Notes under the pieces: generated by a model | What the model was told of the DNA's origin: nothing | Seen by the model: the letters and a program-made list of their open reading frames with translations, nothing else | Database searches by the model: none | NCBI RefSeq assembly: GCF_040372805.1 | Contig: NZ_BAABWJ010000005.1 | Location: 186,001 to 250,000 of the forward strand | Length of the DNA: 64,000 nt | Direction of reading: 5' to 3' | Source of the DNA: Pseudoteredinibacter isoporae_A | GTDB lineage: Bacteria > Pseudomonadota > Gammaproteobacteria > Pseudomonadales > Cellvibrionaceae | Position numbers and translations under genes: made by a program | Part shown: positions 18,208-25,995 of the stretch, in pieces | Layout: each line of letters starts with the position of its first letter | Position numbering within the stretch: the first letter of the stretch is position 1

Positions 18208-18891
18208 ATGTTCAACAAACCACTTCATACGATTGTATTACTTCTGACTTTGTTCTTGAGCCAGAACTCCACAGCCCAAGAGATCACCCTGACGGATAGA
18301 ATCACCGGTCACGTCTTAGCAGCATCGAACAGCTTAAATAACCAAGTAGCAGGTGCAGGTAGTAGACAGATACTGTTAACACAGGTGTCGATTACAGCTC
18401 CAACAGTAATCACCAGGATCCGACAACTAAGTAATAGCACAGTCACAAGTGCAGCTGCTTTTCAGTATGCTATTCGAAATGTTGCCTCACCATTCAACTT
18501 AATAGAAACTGGGCCGGCAACACTAGTTAGTCGTTCTGTATACACAGACGTTACCGTTGCCGGCAATAATTCCAACCTTGATGAATTTACGCTCACCACC
18601 TCACAACTGTCCCCAGGCACCTACTACGTGACAGTTCACGCTTCAGACGGTAATGGTTACCAGTTGTTGGCCAATTCGGCCGGGCCTACTGAGCCTTTAC
18701 TTGCAGAAAATGGTGGCGTACCGTTCTTAGCTGGCGCTAACTTTCACATGCTTATATCACACTTTGGAACTCTCACCTCTACTTCAGCGACCGGTGTCCC
18801 ATCACTTCCTCCATTGGGAATCTTGTTCCTCGGTGTAGCGCTTGCCGTTGTCGCTAGATACGGCCGGAAGACGCATAGAAGATCTGATTAG
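18208..18891 (+). CDS. Secreted protein with C-terminal exosortase-like anchor
   Basis: A 227-residue protein with a signal peptide ending near NSTAQ. The mature part is a beta-rich domain with a PGTYYVTVHASDGNG motif, recalling carbohydrate-binding or choice-of-anchor extracellular modules. The C-terminus has VPSLPPLG, a hydrophobic run of about 15 residues and a strongly basic tail (RYGRKTHRRS), the tripartite pattern of IPTL/VPxxP-CTERM proteins. No exosortase lies in this window. It is an element-borne cargo gene, followed by a strong terminator. Confidence 0.7.
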   Translation: MFNKPLHTIVLLLTLFLSQNSTAQEITLTDRITGHVLAASNSLNNQVAGAGSRQILLTQVSITAPTVITRIRQLSNSTVTSAAAFQYAIRNVASPFNLIETGPATLVSRSVYTDVTVAGNNSNLDEFTLTTSQLSPGTYYVTVHASDGNGYQLLANSAGPTEPLLAENGGVPFLAGANFHMLISHFGTLTSTSATGVPSLPPLGILFLGVALAVVARYGRKTHRRSD

Positions 18892-18912
18892 TTTCAGAAA
18901 TCAATATTTATG

Positions 18913-18938
18913 AAGCCCCGCATCGCCGGGGCTTTTTT
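18913..18938 (+). terminator. Rho-independent terminator
   Basis: An 8-bp stem (aagccccg / cggggctt), 6-base loop and a T6 run at 18933-18938 lie 21 nt after the secreted-protein stop. Confidence 0.9.
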
Positions 18939-19073
18939 GTACCTGAAGATAAGTTCAGCATTCATGAGTCAGAAAAGTACAGAACAGAGCTTAGACCGCT
19001 GACCTTTCCCCAGAAATTAAAACCATGACCTCGATGAGATTTCCAATTAACCTTAGGGGAAGGAGATCTCACT

Positions 19074-19337
19074 ATGAAGAAGCGTTACACCGAAGAACAG
19101 ATTATTGAGGCCATCAAAGAGCATGAGGCGGGAGCCAAGGTAGAAGACATTTGCCGTAAATTAGGCATATCCAACGGCACTTTCTACAACTGGCGCAGTA
19201 AGTATGCGGGCTTAGAAGTTAACGAAGCTAAACGACTACGAGAACTTGAGGCTGAGAACAATAAGCTAAAGAAGCTGCTTGCTGACAAGCTTCTTGAAGT
19301 TGAAGCTATGAAGGATGTTCTCTCAAAAAAGTGGTGA
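19074..19337 (+). CDS. IS3-family transposase OrfA
   Basis: The 87-residue OrfA has an HTH_8-type DNA-binding region (EEQIIEAIKEHEAGAKVEDI then RKLGISNGTFYNWRSKY) followed by a leucine-rich coiled coil (RLRELEAENNKLKKLLADKL) for multimerisation. A strong ribosome binding site (aaggag) precedes the start. The last codons contain the heptamer A AAA AAG at 19325-19331 in the correct phase for a -1 frameshift into orfB. Confidence 0.95.
   Translation: MKKRYTEEQIIEAIKEHEAGAKVEDICRKLGISNGTFYNWRSKYAGLEVNEAKRLRELEAENNKLKKLLADKLLEVEAMKDVLSKKW
19325..19331 (+). promoter_or_regulatory. Programmed -1 frameshift site (A AAA AAG)
   Basis: In the orfA frame the bases read ..A AAA AAG TGG TGA. Slipping back one base moves the ribosome into the frame GTG GTG AAG, which is the orfB frame. 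This is the classical IS3-family slippery heptamer that makes the OrfAB transposase. Confidence 0.85.
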
Positions 19338-20149
19338 AGCCCGCCAGTCGCAAACAGGCAGCCAAGCTCATGATTACAGCCCACCACGTTAGTAAGCGGA
19401 CGGAATGCAAACTTGCGGGCATCAGTCGCACAGGCTATCGATACGAAGCTAGGCCTATTAACGATGGCGAGCTTCGCTCTCGATTGAAGGAGCTGGCAGC
19501 TCGACAATCGGCCTATGGATATCTGCTGCTTCATGGGCTCCTCAAGGCTGAAGGCTTGGTTGTGAACAAGAAGCGAACCTACAGAATATATACTGAAGAA
19601 GGGCTTCAGGTACGCACCCAGAAGCGTAAAAAGCTGCATCGACCAAGGCAACCAATGGAGGTTCCGCTGGAAATCAATCAGCGCTGGTCAATGGATTTTG
19701 TGTCTGACCAGCTCAGCGATGGGCGCCGATTCAGAGTATTGAATGTAGTGGATGATTATTCCCGCGAGATGGTTGGGCAACTGGTTTCTGTTTCGATCAG
19801 TGGGCGTCAAGTGGCTCGATTTCTTGATCGCTTATGTGAGGAGAGAGGGAAGCCCAAGAAAATCATCTGCGACAATGGAACTGAGTTCACCAGTAAAGCT
19901 ATGTTTTTCTGGAGCAAGGAAACCGGTATCTCGCTTGGCTTTATCCAGCCAGGAAAACCTACACAGAACGCCTTTGTTGAAAGCCTAAATGGCAAGTTCA
20001 GGAATGAATGTTTGAATCAGCATTGGTTTAGAAGCTTGGACGAAGCTCGCTTCGAGATTGATCAATGGCGAGAGCATTATAACAATGTCAGACCACACAG
20101 TTCATTGGGCTACATACCACCAGTTGAGTTTGCAGAAAAAGCAGCGTAA
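19331..20149 (+). CDS. IS3-family transposase OrfB (DDE integrase core)
   Basis: A 272-residue catalytic part with an HTH_21 N-terminal region and an rve/DDE core: the first Asp in WSMDFVSDQL (about residue 120), the second in ICDNGTEF (about residue 180) and the Glu in AFVESLNGKFRNECLN (about residue 218). No ATG is suitably placed; the frame opens at a GTG within the orfA overlap, consistent with production only as an OrfAB fusion by frameshifting. Confidence 0.95.
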   Translation: MVKPASRKQAAKLMITAHHVSKRTECKLAGISRTGYRYEARPINDGELRSRLKELAARQSAYGYLLLHGLLKAEGLVVNKKRTYRIYTEEGLQVRTQKRKKLHRPRQPMEVPLEINQRWSMDFVSDQLSDGRRFRVLNVVDDYSREMVGQLVSVSISGRQVARFLDRLCEERGKPKKIICDNGTEFTSKAMFFWSKETGISLGFIQPGKPTQNAFVESLNGKFRNECLNQHWFRSLDEARFEIDQWREHYNNVRPHSSLGYIPPVEFAEKAA

Positions 20150-20502
20150 CTTATGAAAATCTCATCCTGGCAGTGGTTCTAACTCTGGGGAAAGGTCACC
20201 GCCTCTATTCTGGGTGAAATGAAAAATATAGCCGAGTAGATGGCTATTTGACCTGGGTACGAAGTGAGTTGCTCTTGGCAGCATGTACTAAATTCGACAT
20301 ATTCAACATTAGCGATAGAAAACTAAATTTTTGTGTAAGTTTTTTCGCCTTTTCCATACTAATCATTTTAAAAGAACCTAGATCACCAATTGAAAACACA
20401 CAAATCGGCATTTTGTTTATATGGAAAACAAGACTTATCAACGGCTTAAGCGACTACAGATCGAAGCTTCAGGCAAAATACCAACGACATGCGAGCAATC
20501 AA

Positions 20503-21003
20503 ATGCCTAACAACGAACTGAATTTTGAGTCGGTCATTAAGAAATATAGGCTATCACTCATAAAGATCGCAGCAACCTTCGAGGCAGATGTCAAATTACA
20601 ACAGGACTTGCTTCAAGAGATGTCACTGGCCATATGGCAGGCGTTACCAAGGTTTCAGGGAAAAAGTAGCCTACACACATTTGTATATCGAGTGGCCTAC
20701 AACCAAGCTTTAAACCACATTTCGAAGTACAGCAGCATTCACCACCAACAAATTGACGATTCATTTGAGTGCGACAAAAACACACCAGAACAGCAACTCC
20801 AATCAGATCAATCGTTTCAGTATATGCTGAACAATATTAGATTATTACCAGTTGTTCAACGCCAGCTTATAGCACTATCCCTTGAAGGGATTAGTTATAG
20901 CGACATTTCTGAAATTACAGGATTAACAGAAGGAAATGTTGGTGTCCAATTAAACCGCGCAAAGAATAAATTAAAGAAATTGATGGAGAAACGTTATGTC
21001 TGA
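20503..21003 (+). CDS. ECF-like sigma-70 family RNA polymerase sigma factor
   Basis: A 166-residue sigma factor. Region 2 spans about residues 10-70 (DLLQEMSLAIWQALPRF, then TFVYRVAYNQALNHI) and region 4 about residues 110-160 (LPVVQRQLIALSLEGISYSD followed by ISEITGLTEGNVGVQLNRAK). Regions 1 and 3 are absent, as in ECF factors. The frame is open back to 20248, but the extra residues are unlike a sigma factor, so I place the start at 20503, without a strong ribosome binding site. It overlaps the next gene by 8 nt, suggesting a regulator pair, and it is AT-richer than the core genes. Confidence 0.88.
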   Translation: MPNNELNFESVIKKYRLSLIKIAATFEADVKLQQDLLQEMSLAIWQALPRFQGKSSLHTFVYRVAYNQALNHISKYSSIHHQQIDDSFECDKNTPEQQLQSDQSFQYMLNNIRLLPVVQRQLIALSLEGISYSDISEITGLTEGNVGVQLNRAKNKLKKLMEKRYV

Positions 21004-21601
21004 GATCGATAACATTTGGGATACGATGACCGAAAACTGGAAGTTAGCTGACGACTATGTTTGTTCTGGTGCTCCTTCCGAAGAAAGGATCACAAAAGAA
21101 GTAAAGAAAAACATTCTGCAAATAAAGCTCAAAATGTGGGTTGCTGTAGTAGCGAGCTTGGCGCTCTGCGTACTAATAGTTTCAGAAATCATTTCCGGAT
21201 TGCCATCATATGCTGACATAATTCTTTTTTCAGGATTTCTAATCCTAGCTTTGGCTATTGGAATCTACACTCTTTACATTTCAGTAAAATCACTAAGTGC
21301 TGCAACAGTTGACAACAGATCTCACGTAGATACTTTGATTCAGCAATCAGAAAATGAACTAAAACTAATTAAGTTTAATAGTGGTGCTTGCATAACAGCA
21401 TTCTTGTTAACACTCCCTGTATTCCTGTTGGTAATTGGGGTGGGTATTTTCGGAGAAGGATTACAATTCAAACACTACCTCGTAGGATCAATGACCGGCT
21501 TCTGTTGTATATTTTTTGGGGTTTTATTTAAAAAGGCAGTTCATAAAAAACTCACTGTGCAGCAACGTATTGCGTTTCTAACGTCACTCAATTACAAATA
21601 A
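20996..21601 (+). CDS. Membrane protein overlapping the sigma factor, possible anti-sigma
   Basis: A 201-residue protein with a hydrophilic N-terminus of about 45 residues and four predicted membrane segments (about residues 49-67, 75-97, 136-157 and 162-180). No zinc-binding HxxxCxxC anti-sigma motif is seen. The 8-nt overlap with the sigma gene suggests coupled translation, and a cytoplasmic N-terminus followed by membrane helices is the general layout of ECF anti-sigma factors. Function as an anti-sigma is inference from position only. Confidence 0.6.
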   Translation: MSEIDNIWDTMTENWKLADDYVCSGAPSEERITKEVKKNILQIKLKMWVAVVASLALCVLIVSEIISGLPSYADIILFSGFLILALAIGIYTLYISVKSLSAATVDNRSHVDTLIQQSENELKLIKFNSGACITAFLLTLPVFLLVIGVGIFGEGLQFKHYLVGSMTGFCCIFFGVLFKKAVHKKLTVQQRIAFLTSLNYK

Positions 21602-21611
21602 TGCTTGTAGA

Positions 21612-21851
21612 CTAGTACAAGGTAAGATTTGCTGTATTTAATGCCCCAAGCCCTTGTACTATCTGCCCATCAACCACCAAGGCTTTTTCACCTGCTGCCA
21701 CAGAGTCTCCCTGGACCTTGATGAAATCACCATTCATAAGCGTGCCTTGGCTTGTACCGTCGCTGCCTACAGAGCTGACTGTGATGATGGTCCTCTGCCC
21801 ACCTGGTATCAGAGACTTGAACTGCTTGAATATATTGTCACTAATGATCAT
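21612..21851 (-). CDS. Small phage-type virion-associated protein
   Basis: A 79-residue protein with the pattern RTIITVSSVGSDGTSQGTLM, GDFIKVQGDSVAAGEKALV and a short tail. Small proteins of this type follow a tail structural gene in Mu-like siphophages (B3/D3112 type), as I recall; the exact role is unknown to me. Its start overlaps the end of the larger phage gene by 11 nt, supporting a common origin. It is probably a leftover from a prophage. Confidence 0.5.
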   Translation of the reverse strand: MIISDNIFKQFKSLIPGGQRTIITVSSVGSDGTSQGTLMNGDFIKVQGDSVAAGEKALVVDGQIVQGLGALNTANLTLY

Positions 21852-22773
21852 AAAGTCTCACCACTTTGGGCGTCTGAGTAAGAGCGACATTTCCCGAGCT
21901 AGGTGCATTGATCGCAGTACCAATACAGTAGCCTTTCCAGTCGGTTTGTCCGTTTACCTGAACTTCAACCACCTGCCCAGGTAATATCAGCCCAGGCGCC
22001 TGTGCGGACTCAGGAACAGGCAGCGACAAATCATAAAGAGCATGTTTGCCAGACTGCCCGATCTCCTGTCTGGCGCGCACCAAGGCCGCCGCCTGATCCG
22101 TTATCAGCTCGTCGACAACATCCGGAGCAGGTTTGTTACCAGGTTGCCCGTCTCGCGTCACGCTGGCAATAACACCATGCGAAACACCACTAACCAGAAT
22201 CGTGTCAGCCACCTGTCCTTGCTGCAGGTCCATACCAATAGATTGGATCAGTTCGTGAGGAATGATCACGTCAGCGGCATCATTTGGCGCTAGCGCCCAC
22301 GGGCTTACCTTCAAGCGCGGCTGGATGGTGATTTGATTGGCGTTTTTGCTTGGTACAATCACAGCGCCCACAGCTTCGGCAATTCGACTGATCACCTCAA
22401 TGGGCGTCTGGTATTGATAGCTGAACGCACCAGCTGGTATTGGCCAATCAGGCAGCACATTGGTATCCCAGTTCAAGCTGAACCCGGTATTTTGCAACTC
22501 ACCTTCGGCAGCCTGTTTGGCGTTAATTGCTCCGAATATTTTAGAGCGCTGCGCGAAGTATGGCGCAGCCAGCTTTTGCGTGTTGCTGACACACTGAATT
22601 TGGAATCGGTTGCTTGCAAAACGTCGATCCTGATTCCACTTCTCAACCATAAATACAAACGTGTGGCTATTGAGTTCCAGTTCGATTTCAACATGCACAC
22701 CACTTACAGGTTCAAGCTGTGCGATCGCGGCATTCAAAGCCGGCGTAGAGTTTGTCGGTACCGAGATTGACAA
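21841..22773 (-). pseudogene. Truncated phage tail/virion structural protein
   Basis: An open frame of 310 residues that looks like the C-terminal part of a phage tail or virion structural protein: FMVEKWNQDRRFASNRFQI, IPAGAFSYQYQTPIEVI, RIAEAVGAVIVPS and a closing QTPKVVRLYDH. The first 20 or so residues are encoded antisense to DNA methyltransferase sequence, so the real gene was cut at about 22705 and the annotated ATG at 22773 is probably accidental. No head, terminase or lysis genes accompany it. Family assignment is by resemblance and is not firm. Confidence 0.55.
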
Positions 22774-22852
22774 AGATTACTTTCAGTCTGCAGCTGAACG
22801 TTACAAAGCAGAAAGCAGTCAGCAAAACCTTTTTGCTATGGAGGTCCAGTGA
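22706..22852 (+). pseudogene. C-terminal fragment of a DNA methyltransferase
   Basis: In this frame the sequence reads TGSSCAIAAFKAGVEFVGTE followed by IDKDYFQSAAERY and a stop. This is the end of an N4/N6 DNA methyltransferase: the GSG-type SAM-binding loop, then the GxExDxxYFxxAxxR C-terminal signature. The rest of the enzyme, including the catalytic DPPY-type motif, is absent because the sequence switches to an inverted phage gene at about 22705. The stop overlaps the GTG start of the ASCH gene (GTGA), so these two genes were once an operon. Confidence 0.75.
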
Positions 22853-23208
22853 TTAATCGAGCCCTTATAGTTCGCCAGCCGTGGATTGATATGATTCTCG
22901 CCGGCTATAAGCCCTGGGAAATGCGCAGCGCGCCAACCAAGGTTCGTGGTCGAACTGGGTTGATCGAACAAGGTAGCGGTTTGATTGTGGGAGAAGTGAA
23001 CCTAACAGATTCACTGCCAGCACTGACGATCGAGCAGGCCCAGCACCATCGAGAAAAGCACTGTCTTTGTCTGCTTGGTGAGAAACATGAAACTGAGCTT
23101 CTGGAAAAGTGGCGCTACCCATGGATTCTTAAGAACCCACTTCGTTATGAAAAACCAGTCCCATACAAACACCCCAGAGGGGCGGTTGTCTGGGTAAAAC
23201 TAAATTAG
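22849..23208 (+). CDS. ASCH-domain protein
   Basis: A 119-residue protein with an ASCH (PUA-like) fold: ALIVRQPWIDMILAGYKPWE, a basic MRS..RGRTGLI strand, SGLIVGEVNLTDS and the C-terminal HPRGAVVWVKL strand. ASCH domains bind RNA or modified nucleotides, and phage genomes often carry them beside methyltransferases. The start is a GTG overlapping the methyltransferase stop; the next gene begins 8 nt after the stop with a good ribosome binding site (aggagg). Confidence 0.8.
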   Translation: MINRALIVRQPWIDMILAGYKPWEMRSAPTKVRGRTGLIEQGSGLIVGEVNLTDSLPALTIEQAQHHREKHCLCLLGEKHETELLEKWRYPWILKNPLRYEKPVPYKHPRGAVVWVKLN

Positions 23209-23216
23209 GAGGCTGT

Positions 23217-23429
23217 ATGAGCGCTCTTCTATCGCAAGAGGAACTGATTGCTATCACCGACCGCAAGCGGGCGAAGGATCAAATCAAGGTGCTTCGAGAC
23301 AATGGCATTCAGCCCTTTATCAGTGCAGATGGCAAACCCCCAGTAACCTGGGACATGGTCAGCCGGTTGAGCCAATTACTGCCGCAAGTGGGTAATGACG
23401 ATGGCTTTAACATCGAGGGATTGCGTTAA
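23217..23429 (+). CDS. DUF4224 protein, small integrase-associated regulator
   Basis: A 70-residue protein with the DUF4224 pattern (LLSQEELIAITDRKRAKDQI, then LRDNGIQPFISADGKPPVTW). These proteins commonly precede phage integrases and may act as excisionase-like or DNA-binding partners; the function is not proven. Its stop shares one base with the integrase start (taATG), so the two are translationally coupled. Confidence 0.85.
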   Translation: MSALLSQEELIAITDRKRAKDQIKVLRDNGIQPFISADGKPPVTWDMVSRLSQLLPQVGNDDGFNIEGLR

Positions 23430-24472
23430 TGGTTGGGCGTAGGAAAAACCCCGCTGACAACTGGATGCCCCCTCGAGTTTATCGCGGCCGCAGCAAATAT
23501 GAGTGGAAGCCCAAAGGTGGGAAAGTTACCCCCCTTCGCAAGCTGCCCGCAGATGGCAAAGAGTCCGAAGCTGTTAAGCGTGATGTTTGGAAAGCATACG
23601 ATCAAGCCGTCATGGCAGTTCAACGACGCGAGACGATGGCGTTTGTTATCGACTTGTACTTTGCGAGTCCACAGTTTAAACGACTCAGTGTCCGCACTCA
23701 GCAAGACTACAAACGCTATCAGGGTGCTGTTGTCCGTGTGTTTGGGAATATGGAGCCAAAGAAAGTGAAGCCGCCCCATATTCGCAAATTCATGGACGTT
23801 ATGGGCGAGGACAAACCTGTGACGGCGAACAGACATCATAGTTTTTTGAGTGTTGTTTTCAGCTGGGCAGACGAACGTGGAATCGTTGATGGAAACCCAG
23901 CCAAAAGGGTTAAGAAATTTCTGGAGCAATCCCGCGAGCGATATATCGAAGACTGGGAATACAAAGTGGTTTATGAAGTGGCCAGGACTTCGCCGTACAA
24001 GTACATTGCGGCGATGATGGAATTAGCTTACCTGTGCCGTGGCCGTTCTTCAGAGATTCGCAACCTTAGTGAAACTGATATTGGCGACAAGGGAATTTAT
24101 CTGGCTCGCACAAAAGGCAGTGATGATGAACTCACATTGTGGACACCTCGCCTTCAAGCAGCGGTGGATTTTGCGCGGTCCCTATATCCGGAAGCACCAG
24201 CACCGATGGACCGGCCATTATTTCGCGGGCGTACCGGGGCCAGGCTTTTAGACAGCAGCCGCAAAACGGCATGGTCTCGCATTATGAAAACGGCACTGAC
24301 AACGGGTGCAGCAATTGATGGAAAGCAAGTCATTTTGAAAGAGCGCTTTACTTTTCACGATATAAAAGCGAAAGGAATTAGCGACCACAAAGCCAATGAG
24401 AGCGGCCATAAATCGGCGCGAATGAAGGCGGTTTATATGCGTAAATTGAAAGAGGTTGAAGCGACAGATTAG
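23429..24472 (+). CDS. int: Tyrosine-type site-specific integrase
   Basis: A 347-residue integrase with an N-terminal DNA-binding region, a SAM-like core-binding region (about residues 70-150) and the catalytic domain (about 170-340). Candidate active-site residues are Arg206 (GRSSEI), Lys229 (RTKGS), the H310-D-I-K313 box, G326-H327 and Tyr336 (VYMRK). Lysine replaces arginine in the HxxR box; the decayed copy at 16447 has the same change, so it is a feature of the subfamily. The gene points toward tRNA-His, whose 3' end starts 84 bp downstream, the natural attachment site. Confidence 0.95.
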   Translation: MVGRRKNPADNWMPPRVYRGRSKYEWKPKGGKVTPLRKLPADGKESEAVKRDVWKAYDQAVMAVQRRETMAFVIDLYFASPQFKRLSVRTQQDYKRYQGAVVRVFGNMEPKKVKPPHIRKFMDVMGEDKPVTANRHHSFLSVVFSWADERGIVDGNPAKRVKKFLEQSRERYIEDWEYKVVYEVARTSPYKYIAAMMELAYLCRGRSSEIRNLSETDIGDKGIYLARTKGSDDELTLWTPRLQAAVDFARSLYPEAPAPMDRPLFRGRTGARLLDSSRKTAWSRIMKTALTTGAAIDGKQVILKERFTFHDIKAKGISDHKANESGHKSARMKAVYMRKLKEVEATD

Positions 24473-24555
24473 CGCTTTATCTTCTGAAACATGTTCTGAA
24501 TATGTTCTGAAAGAGGTTTTTGTTAGTAGGTGATAACGAGGAACGCTAAGTATAA

Positions 24556-24632
24556 TGGGGTGGCTGACGGGGATCGAACCCGCGACCACCGGAATCACAA
24601 TCCGGGGCTCTACCAACTGAGCTACAGCCACC
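24556..24632 (-). tRNA. tRNA-His (GTG)
   Basis: The minus strand folds into a complete tRNA with the extra 5' G (G-1) typical of tRNA-His, anticodon GTG in a seven-base loop TTGTGAT, and an encoded CCA. The acceptor stem GTGGCT pairs with AGCCAC. Its 3' 47 bp are duplicated at 16750 and form the integration target. It is the last gene of the Pro-Arg-His cluster. Confidence 0.97.
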
Positions 24633-24692
24633 ACTGCAAAGGATGAATATCCTTGAGGGTGTGTGCTGGATGGAAACATCATTTATGAAAAA

Positions 24693-24769
24693 TGGCGCGC
24701 CCGGCAGGACTCGAACCTGCGGCCATCCGCTTAGAAGGCGGATGCTCTATCCAGCTGAGCTACGGGCGC
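24693..24769 (-). tRNA. tRNA-Arg (TCT)
   Basis: On the minus strand a 77-nt tRNA starts GCGCCCG and ends CGGGCGC-G-CCA. The anticodon stem TCCGC/GCGGA closes a loop CTTCTAA with anticodon TCT (reads AGA/AGG). Second gene of the tRNA cluster. Confidence 0.97.
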
Positions 24770-24797
24770 CGAAAAGGCCAAACGTGGCTCGAAAAGA

Positions 24798-24874
<77 letters not shown>

Positions 24875-24911
24875 ACTAAACTCGGCGACTGCCGCGTTTC
24901 AGGAGGTGCGA

Positions 24912-24940
24912 ATAATACAGATGCCCCCCATGGCCGTCAA
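24912..24940 (-). promoter_or_regulatory. Sigma-70 promoter of the tRNA cluster
   Basis: On the minus strand TTGACG (24940-24935) and TATTAT (24917-24912) are separated by 17 bp, near-consensus -35 and -10 boxes. A C/G-rich run between them and a start about 7 nt downstream would place the 5' end about 30 nt before tRNA-Pro. Confidence 0.75.
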
Positions 24941-25149
24941 CGCCTTTTTCAAAAAAAGTTAAATTTCTTTTAATTCAGCAACTTATGTCTTTATTTTATG
25001 CGTTTTGGCGCTTTTTCAAACTCCCTTTGAAAAGCCTCCCTGGGGCGGTGCTAAAAGCCAAATTCTGCACGCCCAATGCGGCCTAATTCTTGGCCTGCTG
25101 CCCCAGCTATGGGAGAATACGCCGTTTTTAATTGTCCGAGGTTCAGCCC

Positions 25150-25995
25150 ATGCCCGCCCTACTGTTAGATGGCAAAGCCCTAGCCCAAAAAACAGAAGAA
25201 GAACTGTCCAGTCGCATCGAAGCACTTAAAGCCCGCAGCAGCGGCCAAACCCCTATTTTGGCCACGATTCTGGTTGGCGGCGACCCCGCCTCAGCCACCT
25301 ACGTAAAAATGAAAGGAAACGCCTGCCAACGCATTGGCATGGACTCCCTGAAAGTTGAACTGCCCGAGGAAACCACCACCGAGCAGTTACTGGCTGAGAT
25401 CGAGTCGCTGAACAACAACCCAAATGTACACGGCATTTTGCTGCAACACCCCGTCCCTGCCCAGATCGATGAGCGCGCCTGCTTTGACGCTATCGCTCTG
25501 GAAAAAGACGTCGACGGCGTTACCTGTCTGGGTTTTGGCCGTATGAGCATGGGCGAAGAAGCCTACGGCTGCGCCACTCCGAAAGGCATTATGCGCTTAC
25601 TGGAAGCCTATAATATCGACATTCAAGGCAAGCACGCTGTTGTGGTTGGCCGCAGCCCTATTCTTGGCAAGCCAATGGCTATGATGCTGCTGGGCGCGAA
25701 CGCCACGGTAACGATCTGTCACTCCCGTACTCAGAATCTGGCTGAACATATCAAGCAGGCCGACATTATTGTGGGCGCCGTAGGTAAGCCTGAATTTATT
25801 AAAGCTGAGTGGATTAAAGACGGCGCCGTTGTTGTAGACGCGGGCTATCACCCAGGTGGCGTCGGCGATATCGAACTGGCGCCATTGGTGGATCGCGTTT
25901 CCGCTTACACACCAGTTCCAGGTGGCGTTGGTCCAATGACCATTAACACCCTGATCTATCAATCTGTCGATTCTGGTGAGAAGAAAATTAGCTAA
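25150..25995 (+). CDS. folD: Bifunctional methylenetetrahydrofolate dehydrogenase/cyclohydrolase FolD
   Basis: FolD interconverts 5,10-methylene-, methenyl- and 10-formyl-tetrahydrofolate in one-carbon metabolism. The 281-residue sequence has the catalytic YVKMKGNACQRIG region with the key lysine, the GILLQHPVPAQID substrate motif, DVDGVTCLGFGRM, the Rossmann VVGRSPILGKPMAMML and the C-terminal PVPGGVGPMTINTL signature. The ATG at 25150 gives the usual family N-terminus; an in-frame TTG at 25132 is less likely. Confidence 0.98.
   Translation: MPALLLDGKALAQKTEEELSSRIEALKARSSGQTPILATILVGGDPASATYVKMKGNACQRIGMDSLKVELPEETTTEQLLAEIESLNNNPNVHGILLQHPVPAQIDERACFDAIALEKDVDGVTCLGFGRMSMGEEAYGCATPKGIMRLLEAYNIDIQGKHAVVVGRSPILGKPMAMMLLGANATVTICHSRTQNLAEHIKQADIIVGAVGKPEFIKAEWIKDGAVVVDAGYHPGGVGDIELAPLVDRVSAYTPVPGGVGPMTINTLIYQSVDSGEKKIS

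Larger units (their letters stand above)
19000..20198 (+). mobile_element. Complete IS3-family insertion sequence
   Basis: About 1.2 kb bounded by imperfect terminal inverted repeats that begin tgacctttccccag (19000) and end ctggggaaaggtca (20198), with TG and CA termini. A 4-bp direct repeat ccgc flanks it (18996-18999 and 20199-20202), a plausible target duplication. It contains overlapping orfA and orfB with a slippery heptamer, so it may still be active. The truncated relative at 16047 shows that this IS type visited the region more than once. Confidence 0.92.
16744..24602 (+). mobile_element. Integrative element inserted at tRNA-His
   Basis: A 47-bp block equal to the 3' part of tRNA-His occurs at 16750-16796 and again in the intact tRNA gene (24556-24602), in the same orientation; the identity extends 6 bp further at the left edge (to 16744 and 24550). 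The segment between the copies, about 7.8 kb, carries a tyrosine integrase next to the intact tRNA, as in integrative elements that rebuild the tRNA on insertion. Contents are higBA, an anchored secreted protein, an IS3 element, a sigma factor and membrane protein, phage and methyltransferase fragments, ASCH and DUF4224. No conjugation or replication genes are seen, so it is a small, probably non-autonomous or decayed element. Confidence 0.8.

Noticed and set aside
20248..20502. N-terminal extension of the sigma factor
   Set aside because: The extra 85 residues are basic and hydrophobic and unlike any sigma region; the ATG at 20503 gives a normal ECF length.
21612..22773. A complete prophage
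   Set aside because: Only one truncated structural gene and a small neighbour are present; no capsid, terminase, portal or lysis genes were found.
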